Part shown: positions 26,619 to 34,700 of the stretch, piece by piece
How positions within the stretch are numbered: position 1 is the stretch's first letter
Layout: the number at the start of each line of letters is the position of its first letter
Assembly (NCBI RefSeq): GCF_003966975.1
Contig: NZ_AP018437.1
Location: forward strand, 1,860,001-1,924,000
DNA: 64,000 nucleotides
From: Pelolinea submarina
Lineage (GTDB): Bacteria; Chloroflexota; Anaerolineae; Anaerolineales; Anaerolineaceae
Direction: 5' to 3'
Program-made: the position numbers and the translations under genes
Notes under the pieces: model-generated
Databases searched by the model: none
The model's input: only the letters and a program-made list of their open reading frames with translations
What the model was told of the DNA's origin: nothing

Positions 26619-28832
26619 TCAATGTAAAGGAAATAGACTTTCGCTTGCAAAGTTGATTCCATCGCTGATGAGATACATGTTCAAAGCTTCCTCATCCATT
26701 TGCAGGGGCTGCGTGATGGCGCCGGCTGCGCGGGTGAGCAGTTCGCAGTAATACGCATAATTAACGCTGCGGGGGTCAAGCGGGATATGTTCGTGCCAGG
26801 CGCTTACACCCGGTTTCCCCAGTGTGTATACCAACGGGATTCTCTGGCCCAAGCGGATTGGCTGGCCGATATCCTCCAACTGCTGCGCGGCGATGGCTGC
26901 CACTGAGCGCACCCGGTAGGCGCTCAATTCCTTGCTCATGCGTTTGTGCACCACCAGGTCTGCCGTCCGCACCCTGCCGGCCCTGAGGTTTTTGTACCGC
27001 TCCAATACCAGGGATAGGGCACGCGGCAGCAGGTTGTGTAATTCCCGCACGTTGGCGGCGGTTTCAAAGATGCCCAGCAAATCCTCCTGCATGCGCGTGA
27101 TATAGGCGGGTGTGTCGTGCTTGCGTATCTCAATGCCCCGCACGGTGCTGCTGCCGTCCTGCTTGGTTCCAAAATAGCGGTTGGGGACGGTCATGTGGCT
27201 GTCCTGTTTGGAGGGCAGGAAAGCTACCCAGCGGTAGATGCAGTCCAGGGCGATGGGCAGCGAGGTCTGGTCGACGATTTCGTTCAGTAGCGGCAGAAAA
27301 TCATCCGGCTGGCTGCAGCCCTCTTTTTTCACCCAGATGCCGTCTACGTACAGGTGCAGCACGGTGAAGCCCATGTCTTCCGCGGCTTCCTTGGCGCGCA
27401 GCAGCGCTTCGCGCCCCAGCGCCGAAATGGCTTCGTGCGATTCAATGCGACCGAACTTGGCGGCTTTGTAACCCATGTAACCGAAACAGCATACCAACAG
27501 CATCTTCAGTGAAGAAGTCCTGGCCTGATAATAGGGCTTTTGCGGGTCGTCGGGCGGCAGGGAGAGCAGGTGCTGTTTCATCGCCACCCTTTTTTCCAAC
27601 AAGGGTCTCAAAGTAATGGGTATCAGCCCGGGCGGGAAGGGAGAGACTCCCAAATCCTTTGGAACGGGCAGCTCCGGAGAGATGTTGCAGTAGGTCATGA
27701 TGCTGGGGTAAAGCGAAATGAAGTCGATCATCCCCACGTTTTCGTGGATGCCCTCGATGGGTTGGTAGACCAGGCCACCCTGATCGTTGCGCAGCAGCTG
27801 GTAAGCGTTTTTCACTTCCTCGCCGTGGGTCTTCTGCCAGGGTACCAGCACGCCCTGCCTGAGGGCGGTGATGACCTCCATCATGTTGATGCCGGTACCG
27901 GGCGAACAGCGCGCGGCGGTCTGAATGGGCAGGCGCGTCACCCGTGCCATCTCCAGCGCGCTGGCCAGGTCGTAATCCTGCCACAACATGGAGTTGCGGC
28001 TGTCGATGTGGCAGCGGCCGAAGAGCAGTGTTTGCTGGCTGCGGTAAACGATGCGGCCATAGGAGAAGTAAGAACCCTCTTTCTTAATCATCACCGATCG
28101 GTTGGGGTCACGGTTGAGGTTGAGCGCGATACCGGTGCGCTTGGACATATCGAGCAGGTAAGGCAGCAGCCAGATATCGCCGCTGTTGGTCAACAGCAGG
28201 TCCGGGTCAAAATTGGTCAGAATGGAATTCAGACGGATGAGCGATGATCTTTCATATTGAATGGGAATGCGGTGTTCCTTGTCGTTGAAGCGAATGGTCA
28301 ATAATTCCGGTTTCCCATAGCGCGGATCGCAATCCAGGTCAATTTGCAGGGTGCGCAGCGGGGGCGGGGGCGGGTCGAGTTCCCAGGGAGAATCCAGCAC
28401 TTCCAGCGCCTGGAGTTGTTCTTCCTCATGGGTGACACGGCAAAGCGCCAGCGGGAAAGTTTTGAAGCGGGAAGCGTAGCGGATCGCGATGGGAATGTCC
28501 GCGTCGTAGTAATCCAACCTGGGGAACTGCTTTGCAACGCGCCGCACCAGCGCAGTGATGTGGATAGGCTGCGTTTCCACCGCTAAAACGGGAATTTGAC
28601 TTTGGCTGTAGAGGTCTTTGCGGTTGGTGAAGAATATCCTGGCCGAAGGGAAGTGCGATTGGAGAAATACGCCTGCCCGCTTTAGTTCCTTCTCCTCACC
28701 GCCGATGTAAAAGGTCACCGGAAAGACCTGGCGCAGCCTGACCCGTTTTGTCTCTTCCGTGATGAACCAGAGCACAACACCCGCCTGCGGATCCTCATAA
28801 AGATCCAACAGCCAACCGGAAAACTCAGCCAT
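26619..28832 (-). CDS. Divergent family-B DNA polymerase
   Basis: 737-residue polymerase. Motif A (DFISLYPSIM, 370-379) is canonical, with the metal-binding D370. Motif B (about 436-455) keeps the lysine (K443) but has CCFG where the family has N..YG. Motif C reads LYVDGIWV, keeping the second aspartate (D497) but lacking the first of the usual DTD. The KxY-like segment RGIEIRKHDTP is at 566-575. In the exonuclease region motif I is DLD (165-167) rather than DIE, and the aspartates of motifs II (about 219-226) and III (about 288-292) are not evident, so proofreading may be lost. It is the last gene of a tight three-gene minus-strand operon, overlapping the 88-residue gene by 8 bases. GC content looks higher than in the surrounding genes. 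A translesion or repair role is inferred. Confidence 0.88.
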   Translation of the reverse strand: MAEFSGWLLDLYEDPQAGVVLWFITEETKRVRLRQVFPVTFYIGGEEKELKRAGVFLQSHFPSARIFFTNRKDLYSQSQIPVLAVETQPIHITALVRRVAKQFPRLDYYDADIPIAIRYASRFKTFPLALCRVTHEEEQLQALEVLDSPWELDPPPPPLRTLQIDLDCDPRYGKPELLTIRFNDKEHRIPIQYERSSLIRLNSILTNFDPDLLLTNSGDIWLLPYLLDMSKRTGIALNLNRDPNRSVMIKKEGSYFSYGRIVYRSQQTLLFGRCHIDSRNSMLWQDYDLASALEMARVTRLPIQTAARCSPGTGINMMEVITALRQGVLVPWQKTHGEEVKNAYQLLRNDQGGLVYQPIEGIHENVGMIDFISLYPSIMTYCNISPELPVPKDLGVSPFPPGLIPITLRPLLEKRVAMKQHLLSLPPDDPQKPYYQARTSSLKMLLVCCFGYMGYKAAKFGRIESHEAISALGREALLRAKEAAEDMGFTVLHLYVDGIWVKKEGCSQPDDFLPLLNEIVDQTSLPIALDCIYRWVAFLPSKQDSHMTVPNRYFGTKQDGSSTVRGIEIRKHDTPAYITRMQEDLLGIFETAANVRELHNLLPRALSLVLERYKNLRAGRVRTADLVVHKRMSKELSAYRVRSVAAIAAQQLEDIGQPIRLGQRIPLVYTLGKPGVSAWHEHIPLDPRSVNYAYYCELLTRAAGAITQPLQMDEEALNMYLISDGINFASESLFPLH

Positions 28833-29091
28833 TTTCCTGATGGGATTGGGCCTCGATCAGCTGGCGAAGGCGCATGACTTCCTTATGCTCCTCGAGCAGC
28901 ATGGAGAGCAGGGCCACCTCGAAAGGCAGGGCATGCGAGGCATATGAAAGCGCGGCAGCGTGTTTGCGGGCGGCGGCGAATAATTCGTCCAATGCCAACT
29001 GGTCGCTGCGCCGCAGCGCCCGGCGGAAACGGCTGAACGATTCCTGTTCCTGGATCAGGTATTGGTTTGCGGAAGGAATAGTGCGGCCCAT
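28825..29091 (-). CDS. Small helical protein of the PolB operon
   Basis: Unrecognised 88-residue protein, predicted largely alpha-helical and rich in Arg, Glu, Leu and Ala. It starts 3 bases after the stop of the RadA-like gene, with a GGGAG site inside that gene's last codons, and overlaps the polymerase gene by 8 bases. The invariable tight packing suggests a subunit or adaptor between the RadA-like protein and the polymerase; this is inference from position only. No DNA-binding motif is visible. Confidence 0.75.
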   Translation of the reverse strand: MGRTIPSANQYLIQEQESFSRFRRALRRSDQLALDELFAAARKHAAALSYASHALPFEVALLSMLLEEHKEVMRLRQLIEAQSHQENG

Positions 29092-29094
29092 GCT

Positions 29095-29634
29095 TTACTC
29101 CCACAACCCCGGCTGCTGTGGCGCGGCCGGCCGAGCTTCCGGCTGCCACACGGAATTGGCGGATTCCAGGAGCATCTGCATCAGAAAAGGACGCTTATCC
29201 GCTTTGGCGGGTGGAAAGATGCATACCAGCACAGGAGAGCTCGCGCTGGCCTGCGTAAGATGGCGGATGGCATCGGTCATCAGGCGCCGGCTTTGCCCGT
29301 CATCCACGCTTTCGTCGTAGAAAGTGTATAGCAGATCCAGTATAAAGATGGGGCAGCGGTAATCGCTCAGGTTGTGCAGCATGGCTTCCATTTGGAAGCA
29401 TGTGAACGCACGTGAAATATAAATCCGCCCCAGTACTTCTTCCACGCGGTTGTTTTTGCGCCGGATGGCACGGTTCAGGGTGAGGACATTGAAAAGGTTG
29501 CCGCCGTCTATCACACGTATTGGACTGCGCTGAGCCGAATCGGCCATGAGAGCAAAAATATCCCGTACCCGGTAGCGTGGAAATGCCAGGACAACGAGTT
29601 GATTTAAGGTAATTTCTTGCAGTGAAATGTTCAT
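29095..29634 (-). CDS. RadA/Rad51-like protein lacking the P-loop
   Basis: 179-residue protein resembling the core of RecA/RadA/Rad51 ATPases. IRVIDGGNLFNVLTLNRAI (39-57) aligns with the RadA segment of the form IDTENTFRPERI. VEEVLGRIYISRAFTCFQME (64-83) resembles the RadA segment before Walker B, and PIFILDLLYTFYD (95-107) resembles Walker B. No Walker A (GxxxxGKT/S) is present, and the N terminus is too short to hold one. The start was set at the ATG at 29634 because a promoter runs up to it; the open frame begins 6 codons earlier at a TTG that lies inside the promoter. Compare ImuA, a RecA-like subunit of the ImuA-ImuB-DnaE2 mutasome; homology is not claimed. Confidence 0.78.
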   Translation of the reverse strand: MNISLQEITLNQLVVLAFPRYRVRDIFALMADSAQRSPIRVIDGGNLFNVLTLNRAIRRKNNRVEEVLGRIYISRAFTCFQMEAMLHNLSDYRCPIFILDLLYTFYDESVDDGQSRRLMTDAIRHLTQASASSPVLVCIFPPAKADKRPFLMQMLLESANSVWQPEARPAAPQQPGLWE

Positions 29635-29669
29635 ATCTTTATTATAGAACAAGTATTCTATATCCGCAA
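29634..29669 (-). promoter_or_regulatory. Promoter with SOS-box-like operator for the RadA-like/PolB operon
   Basis: On the minus strand TTGCGG (29669-29664), 17 bases, then TATAAT (29646-29641). The predicted transcription start falls on the A of the ATG at 29634, giving a leaderless mRNA. The spacer and -10 contain an 18-base dyad (29644-29661): ATAGAA and TTCTAT arms separated by six bases. Within it GAAC-AAGT-ATTC (29647-29658) differs by one base from the Gram-positive-type LexA site GAAC-N4-GTTC. Position between -35 and -10 is typical of a repressor operator. Confidence 0.6.
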
Positions 29670-29824
29670 CCCACTTACACGTGCTGCCGCAGGGGGATTA
29701 GCGGGGGTATTTATACTTAAAGTCGTATAATAAACGGTTGCGCTCACGACCGGAACTGGAAGCATGTATGAGGCGAGGCCAGGACGTAAATTTTCTAGAA
29801 ATGGTTGTGTTAAAGAGATGTTGT

Positions 29825-30406
29825 ATGAAAAACAAAGTTTGCAAGTTTATTAGTGTTATCAGTGTGGCTCCTATAATCTCGCTGTTTGTGCTAACTGCGA
29901 TTTATCTGCATGACAGGAGTGTGTTTGGCGGCGTTCTATGGTATGGCATTTCCATTGTGTTCCTGACAATTCTGCCGATTTCGGCATATCTTTTGGAGCA
30001 TATACTTCCTGCCTATAAGACCCAGGGAAGAAAAGGCGAGAGGAAATTGGCTTTTGTGATGTGTATCGCGGGTTATGTCCTGGGTACCATTGTGGGTTTG
30101 TTGTTCCACGCGCCACAGGGAATTCAGTTATTGTTTGTTTCCTATCTGGTATCGGGAGGGCTGCTTGCCCTAATCAATAGCTTGATTAAATTCAAGGCCA
30201 GCGGTCATGCCTGCGGTGTGGCAGGCCCCTGCGTGGCTCTGATTTATTTTTTCGGTTTAAAGACATGGTATGTCATCCTGCTATTGATCCCGGTTTTTTG
30301 GGCAAGGATCGCCATGGGCCGGCATACATTCAAGGAATTAATATCCGGTGCTATGATAGGTGCGACGGGTACGTTGCTGACGATACTTCTTTTTATGCAT
30401 CTATAA
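29825..30406 (+). CDS. PAP2-like membrane protein
   Basis: Polytopic membrane protein of about 193 residues with five or six helices. FKASGHACGVAGP and ARIAMGRHTFKELISGA resemble the second and third signature motifs (SGH and R-x5-H-x3-D/E) of PAP2 phosphatases, which remove phosphate from lipid phosphates or pyrophosphates outside the membrane. The first motif (KxxxxxxRP) is not clear. The start is uncertain: ATG at 29825 is chosen because the helices follow closely, but ATGs at 29801 and upstream are possible. It is divergent from the PolB operon. Confidence 0.65.
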   Translation: MKNKVCKFISVISVAPIISLFVLTAIYLHDRSVFGGVLWYGISIVFLTILPISAYLLEHILPAYKTQGRKGERKLAFVMCIAGYVLGTIVGLLFHAPQGIQLLFVSYLVSGGLLALINSLIKFKASGHACGVAGPCVALIYFFGLKTWYVILLLIPVFWARIAMGRHTFKELISGAMIGATGTLLTILLFMHL

Positions 30407-30469
30407 GCGCTGTAAGACCGTACAGAAATAGATAACAAGGGTTACTTTACAGGGGTGCGCTCCAACGGT

Positions 30470-31153
30470 TTAATTTTTAGCAGGCAGGATGCATTCGGGC
30501 AGGTCGCTGGCGGGATTGTTGACCAGCGGACTGACCGGATAGGCCTCCATTTCGCTTTCCGGGAAAGGCTTCAGGAGGGCAAGCAGTTGGGGGTCGGGTT
30601 GGTTGTTCAGCCATTCCCAGCCTGTCTCCGCGTTCAGGATGACCGGCATACGGTTGTGGACCGTACTGACCAGGTTGTTGGGCGCGCATGTGATGATGGC
30701 GCAGGTTTTGGCTGTTTGCCCGTCCGGTAAACTGCTGATATCCCACAAACCGGCAAAAGCGAAAGGCTTATTATTTTTCAGGTGGAAATAGAAGGGTGTT
30801 TTGGGCTCTTTGGCTTGGCTGGAGGCTTGCCACTCATAGAATCCGTCGGCCATGATCAAACAGCGCTGTCCTTTTTGCATAAGCCGCCGGAAGGATGTTT
30901 TCTCCAGGATGGTTTCTGAACGGACATTGATCAGGCGGAAGCTGTCTTTTTTGTCCTTAACCCAAATTGGTAAAAGCCCCCATTGCATCAGGTCCAATTT
31001 CCGTTCCTGTGGATTATCTACAACCGGAATGAGTTGGGTAGGGGTGACATTGTAACGGGGTTTCCAGTTCTGTTTAACGGATTCCTCAATCGGAAGGTCA
31101 AATTCCAATTGAAAAGCAACCGGATCGGAGATGATTGTAAATCGACCACACAT
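30470..31153 (-). CDS. SRAP/HMCES-type abasic-site-binding protein
   Basis: SOS response-associated peptidase family (E. coli YedK, human HMCES). The protein crosslinks through its second residue to abasic sites in single-stranded DNA. The 227 residues start MCGRFTI, so C2 becomes the catalytic N-terminal cysteine. WGLLPIW, NVRSETI, MADGFYEW (active-site glutamate) and TVHNRMPVIL (active-site histidine) are all present. It lies 0.8 kb from the PolB operon on the same strand but is separated from it by a plus-strand gene. A DNA-damage role is well established for the family. Confidence 0.93.
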   Translation of the reverse strand: MCGRFTIISDPVAFQLEFDLPIEESVKQNWKPRYNVTPTQLIPVVDNPQERKLDLMQWGLLPIWVKDKKDSFRLINVRSETILEKTSFRRLMQKGQRCLIMADGFYEWQASSQAKEPKTPFYFHLKNNKPFAFAGLWDISSLPDGQTAKTCAIITCAPNNLVSTVHNRMPVILNAETGWEWLNNQPDPQLLALLKPFPESEMEAYPVSPLVNNPASDLPECILPAKN

Positions 31154-31219
31154 ATTAACCTCTCAAATAAACGCTTTTTTTAAGCGCGGTACGTCGATTT
31201 TACCAACACCGGAGGATGT

Positions 31220-32311
31220 CTATAAGGTGGAATAATGGTAGATAATTTTGCTGTCGGAAATGCCAATGGTGTCCATGCCGGATTTTACCGTGCCGTCTGA
31301 ATAAGTCGCTTCCCAGGTGAAGTAACGGGTAGGATCCTCACCGCTCAATTCTGTGATTTCGAATGCGGCATTCATGTAATCCACGTTGAGCAGTTGGGTG
31401 TAATAAGACTTCAACGCACTCTGGCCCTGAATGGTCCTTGCGGCAGTGATGTGAATCGCGTCATCGGTGTAAAGCTTTGCGATGGCGTTAATATCGGTGT
31501 TATTAAAAGCGTTGATGAGCGATTCGGTAATATCCAGATCTGGGTTTGGATCAGTGGGCCATTCGTAATCAGCGATGGTTTCCCAAATGAGGGGAAGCTT
31601 TAGGCGACAATAATCCCAGCTCCAGAAGCTGACCCCGCTCATATTCAATTCAACGGCTTTATCCATAAACTCAGTAATGTCATCTGCGGTCGGATACCAG
31701 CCGCTGCCGCCGTAAGCTGCCCCGGTGGGAACTAAAGGGCGGAAAGGCGACCAGTTTTTTGTGAATTGACTCAAACTCTTTTCAAGCTGCTCACCCGGAT
31801 TATGGGCTTGTTCCCAATATACCTGGGGCATGTTCAGATCGCACTTGGAGAGGAAATCAGACCAGGGCAGGTCGTTGTGATAATCAGGATAGCGATAAGA
31901 ACTCAGCGCCATGGGAAAATCAGGATAAGCGTTGCGCAGTTCGTTCATAAACGTGCGACAGGGAGTGTATTTTCCGACATATTCACCCTCTGCGTCGATT
32001 ACGTAGCCTGCTAGCGGCAATTTGCTGATCTGGCGGATGGCTGCTTTAGCTTCATCTTTTGGCAAGTCCCCGAAAACATAATGCCAGCCCCAGACTTTGA
32101 TGTCCCGCTTGGCTAATTCTTCCGCCAGGGGGCCAACCAGGTCAGCACCGGTACTGGAATCGTAGTTGTAATCGTAAATCCCATTGGCGATTTTAACTAA
32201 AACGTAACTTAATCCAGCGCGGTAGGCGGTATAGGCAATCTTTTCGATATCCCCATCTTCACAATTGGGAATCTTCCAGATGTAAAATCCTTTTCCTACA
32301 GGCGCTGTCAT
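31220..32311 (-). CDS. TIM-barrel glycosidase-like protein fused to a SnoaL-like domain
   Basis: 363 residues in two parts. The first (about 1-255) resembles a TIM-barrel glycoside hydrolase-like fold: it opens GKGFYIWKIPNCEDGD, has KVWGWHYVFG on one strand, an acidic VIDAEGEY that could carry catalytic carboxylates, and ends SGVSFWSWDY. The second (about 265-363) looks like a SnoaL/DUF4440-type alpha+beta barrel (ESLINAFNNTDINAIAKLYTDDA), a fold used for ligand binding. There is no signal peptide, so the protein appears cytoplasmic unless exported otherwise. The combination is not familiar to me. It lies 3 bases after the HD-domain gene. Confidence 0.65.
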   Translation of the reverse strand: MTAPVGKGFYIWKIPNCEDGDIEKIAYTAYRAGLSYVLVKIANGIYDYNYDSSTGADLVGPLAEELAKRDIKVWGWHYVFGDLPKDEAKAAIRQISKLPLAGYVIDAEGEYVGKYTPCRTFMNELRNAYPDFPMALSSYRYPDYHNDLPWSDFLSKCDLNMPQVYWEQAHNPGEQLEKSLSQFTKNWSPFRPLVPTGAAYGGSGWYPTADDITEFMDKAVELNMSGVSFWSWDYCRLKLPLIWETIADYEWPTDPNPDLDITESLINAFNNTDINAIAKLYTDDAIHITAARTIQGQSALKSYYTQLLNVDYMNAAFEITELSGEDPTRYFTWEATYSDGTVKSGMDTIGISDSKIIYHYSTL

Positions 32312-32314
32312 TGA

Positions 32315-32887
32315 TTATTCCAATCCCGGATTTCCGACCAGGTCCAATTCAGAGGCCGCGCCCCGCATGGCTTCAATCACATTGCCAACATGTTCCCAAA
32401 GCTCAATGCCTAATTCCTGCGCGCCCATTTCCATTTCTTCCCGGCTGGTTCCAGCCGCAAAATTAAGATTCTTCCATTTTTTCTTTACGGAAGAGACCTT
32501 TAAATCAAGAATGGAACGAGAAGGCCGGATCAGAGCAACTGCGGTAATCAATCCGGTGACTTCGTCACATGCAAACAAAGTTTTCCTCAGCGGATTATCG
32601 CGTGGAACGCCGGTTTCGACGCCATGGCTCAAAATGGCCAACACCATTTCCTCCGGTACCCCGGCTTCGCGTAGAATAGGTGCGCCCGCCGATGGGTGTC
32701 TCTCCAGATCGGGATGGATCTCAAAATCGAAATCATGCAGCAATCCAGTGTTGCCCCAGAATTCCACGTCTTCACCAAATTTTGCGGCGTAAAACCGCAT
32801 GGCCGCTTCGACCGCAAACATGTGTTTGCGCAGGCTGTCTTTTTGAACGTACTGATACATTAATGTTAAGGCTTCGTCGCGATTCAT
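32315..32887 (-). CDS. HD-domain phosphohydrolase-like protein
   Basis: 190-residue protein of the HD superfamily. LRKHMFAVEAAM supplies the first histidine, NTGLLHDFDFEIHPDLERHP supplies the HD pair and further ligands, and LSHGV lies downstream. This pattern is typical of small HDIG proteins that hydrolyse phosphate esters of nucleotides. The substrate cannot be predicted. A TATAAT (32903-32898, minus strand) 10 bases before the ATG may be its -10 element. Co-transcribed with the TIM-barrel gene (3-base gap). Confidence 0.82.
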   Translation of the reverse strand: MNRDEALTLMYQYVQKDSLRKHMFAVEAAMRFYAAKFGEDVEFWGNTGLLHDFDFEIHPDLERHPSAGAPILREAGVPEEMVLAILSHGVETGVPRDNPLRKTLFACDEVTGLITAVALIRPSRSILDLKVSSVKKKWKNLNFAAGTSREEMEMGAQELGIELWEHVGNVIEAMRGAASELDLVGNPGLE

Positions 32888-32996
32888 AGTGTATTTAATT
32901 ATATATGGGAACGAGTATTTGAAAAGAAAAAAACGAGAAACACCTGAGATTTCTGTAGGAAATATCCAAGGATGTATAGAATTAAAAACAGAAATA

Positions 32997-33728
32997 TTAA
33001 AGATGTTTAATTCGTGGTTTCAATTGTGAAATTAGTCCAGCATTATATTCATCTCCGCCCTGGCAATTTCCACTGCGGAAGATTTTTGGTTCGATTCCCC
33101 ATTCTCTAAGCTGATCACAAGCTGCCAACATTAGTGAGTTTGCGATAAAGAGCGTAGCCAGAGTTGAAAGCGGACCCGATTTTGTCCCATCGGAGTTAAC
33201 TTCCACACTCGCATCGCCAACAGGGACGTGGTTGTTGATAGTGATATCGCAAACATCCGCGAGATGCAGGCCATCTTTTTGCCGGGAAGGGTTTTCAAGA
33301 TAAGAATAAGAGGTTATTCCAATAACAGTTGCCCCAGATTTCTTTGCCGCCTGGGCCATTTCAATGGGGAATGAGTTGATGCCTGAGGTAGAAGCAATTA
33401 AAAAGGCATCTCCGGGCTTGACCGGGTATCTCTCCAATACAAGATGCGCATAACCACTCATCCGTTCTATTTGGCTGCTTTTTACAGCACCTTCATGCAA
33501 CATCGCACTTGTCTCAAAAATAGGATTGATCAAAGCTAATCCACCGGCTCTATAGAAAAGTTCTTCTTCGATCATATGCGAATGGCCGCATCCAAATACA
33601 TGCACCAGACCGTCTTGTTTAAATACTTCTGCCAAGACGGTTCCGGCTTTTTCAATTGCGGGTGATTCTTCTGAAAAAATGGTTTGGATGATTTCCGCTG
33701 TATTATCGTAGTATTTCTCAATAAACAT
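32997..33728 (-). CDS. SIS-domain sugar-phosphate-binding protein (UPF0309-like)
   Basis: 243-residue SIS-fold protein. VHVFGCGHSHMIEEELFYRAGG and FLIASTSGINSFPIEMAQ are the phosphosugar-binding loops of the SIS fold (isomerase, etherase or regulator of phosphosugars); similar proteins are annotated UPF0309. Nine bases separate it from the upstream GntR regulator gene, and the PTS operon is divergent. The likely role is a step on the phosphosugar made by that PTS, for example isomerisation or etherase action; the substrate is not known. Confidence 0.87.
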   Translation of the reverse strand: MFIEKYYDNTAEIIQTIFSEESPAIEKAGTVLAEVFKQDGLVHVFGCGHSHMIEEELFYRAGGLALINPIFETSAMLHEGAVKSSQIERMSGYAHLVLERYPVKPGDAFLIASTSGINSFPIEMAQAAKKSGATVIGITSYSYLENPSRQKDGLHLADVCDITINNHVPVGDASVEVNSDGTKSGPLSTLATLFIANSLMLAACDQLREWGIEPKIFRSGNCQGGDEYNAGLISQLKPRIKHL

Positions 33729-33737
33729 TATTTACTC

Positions 33738-34478
33738 TCATAAAAGCTGGGATGAAAACAACTCGACGTGAAAGAGGTATCGGTCACTGCGGTATTTTGA
33801 TTCGACGTATTCAACAACTTGCCCGTTTACATCAAATGTCTGCCGCTTGGTTAATAAGGCACTGGACGGGCTATCGTTTCCTAATAGACGCTTTTCCCAA
33901 TTGGTCAGCGTGGCAACTTCAATGGTCTGTGAAGCGTGATTAAGCTTGATACCGCATTTTGTCGCGAATAATTTATACAAGGATGTGCCATTGGTGATGG
34001 CTTCTGCTATAACCGATCCAATTTCTTCACGCATGTAGCAATTTTCGATTGCCATGGGTTCTCCATCAGCCAGGCGCAACCTGCGAAGGACATAAGCCGG
34101 ATCGTTGGTTTTAATGCGTAATTTTTCGCTGATATAGTCGTTTGCGATAATTGAGTCAATCGCGAGAATTAGGGAATCCGGCGACAATTTCCTTTCCCTC
34201 ATATCTTCGGAATAACTGGTGAGCAACGTCAGGTTTTGAGGGATTTTTTCCACGCAAATAAAAGCACCTTTTCCCTGAATGCGGTAAATAAGGCCTTCGC
34301 TTTCAAGCTCGGTTAATGCTTTGCGAATCGTAATACGGGAGACATTGAATTTTTCTCCCAATTCTCGCTCGGAAGGAAGACAATCACCGTTTTTTGCTTC
34401 CGGGCGATTGATAAATTCCCTCAGAGATTCTTTAACCTGAGTAGATTTATTCTTTTTTTTGTTATTTTCAGCAGACAT
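33738..34478 (-). CDS. GntR-family regulator, HutC/UTRA type
   Basis: 246-residue transcription regulator. The N-terminal winged helix (about 15-80) has LPSERELGEKFNVSRITIRKAL and GLIYRIQGKGAFI. The C-terminal UTRA domain (about 95-240) binds a small effector, usually a phosphosugar in this subfamily. It is co-transcribed with the SIS gene and divergent from the PTS genes, so it most likely regulates the PTS by sensing the imported phosphosugar. Confidence 0.92.
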   Translation of the reverse strand: MSAENNKKKNKSTQVKESLREFINRPEAKNGDCLPSERELGEKFNVSRITIRKALTELESEGLIYRIQGKGAFICVEKIPQNLTLLTSYSEDMRERKLSPDSLILAIDSIIANDYISEKLRIKTNDPAYVLRRLRLADGEPMAIENCYMREEIGSVIAEAITNGTSLYKLFATKCGIKLNHASQTIEVATLTNWEKRLLGNDSPSSALLTKRQTFDVNGQVVEYVESKYRSDRYLFHVELFSSQLL

Positions 34479-34629
34479 AGGCTATTTATATCTAATAAAG
34501 TGACAGTTGATTCATTATCCTATCAGTTTCTAATCCGGATTTTATTATACCTGATGTTATATATATTGCCAGAATATTTTAAAATTAATAACAAAAGGTT
34601 TATAAAATCGCTTAAATTCAGCGAAAATA

Positions 34630-34668
34630 ACCATTGGTATTGCCTTAATATATAACAAGTGGTATAAA
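34630..34668 (+). promoter_or_regulatory. PTS promoter and candidate GntR operator
   Basis: TTGCCT (34640-34645), 17 bases, TATAAA (34663-34668), with a start near 34675. A nine-base palindrome ACCATTGGT (34630-34638) abuts the -35, and a further TGGTAT half-site (34660-34665) overlaps the -10. Such TGGT/ACCA half-sites are typical targets of HutC-type regulators. Confidence 0.45.
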
Positions 34669-34700
34669 TGCGGGTATCTTACGAAACCATCGGCAATTAT

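Noticed and set aside
27442..27984. 180-codon minus-strand ORF in another frame of the polymerase gene
   Set aside because: Out-of-frame shadow with low-complexity Arg/Ala/Gly composition.
27540..28247. 235-codon plus-strand ORF antisense to the polymerase gene
   Set aside because: A shadow frame favoured by high GC; its protein shows no domain, and the opposite frame has canonical PolB motifs.
29634..29652. TTG start at 29652 for the RadA-like gene
   Set aside because: It lies upstream of the predicted +1, inside the promoter, so it would not be transcribed.
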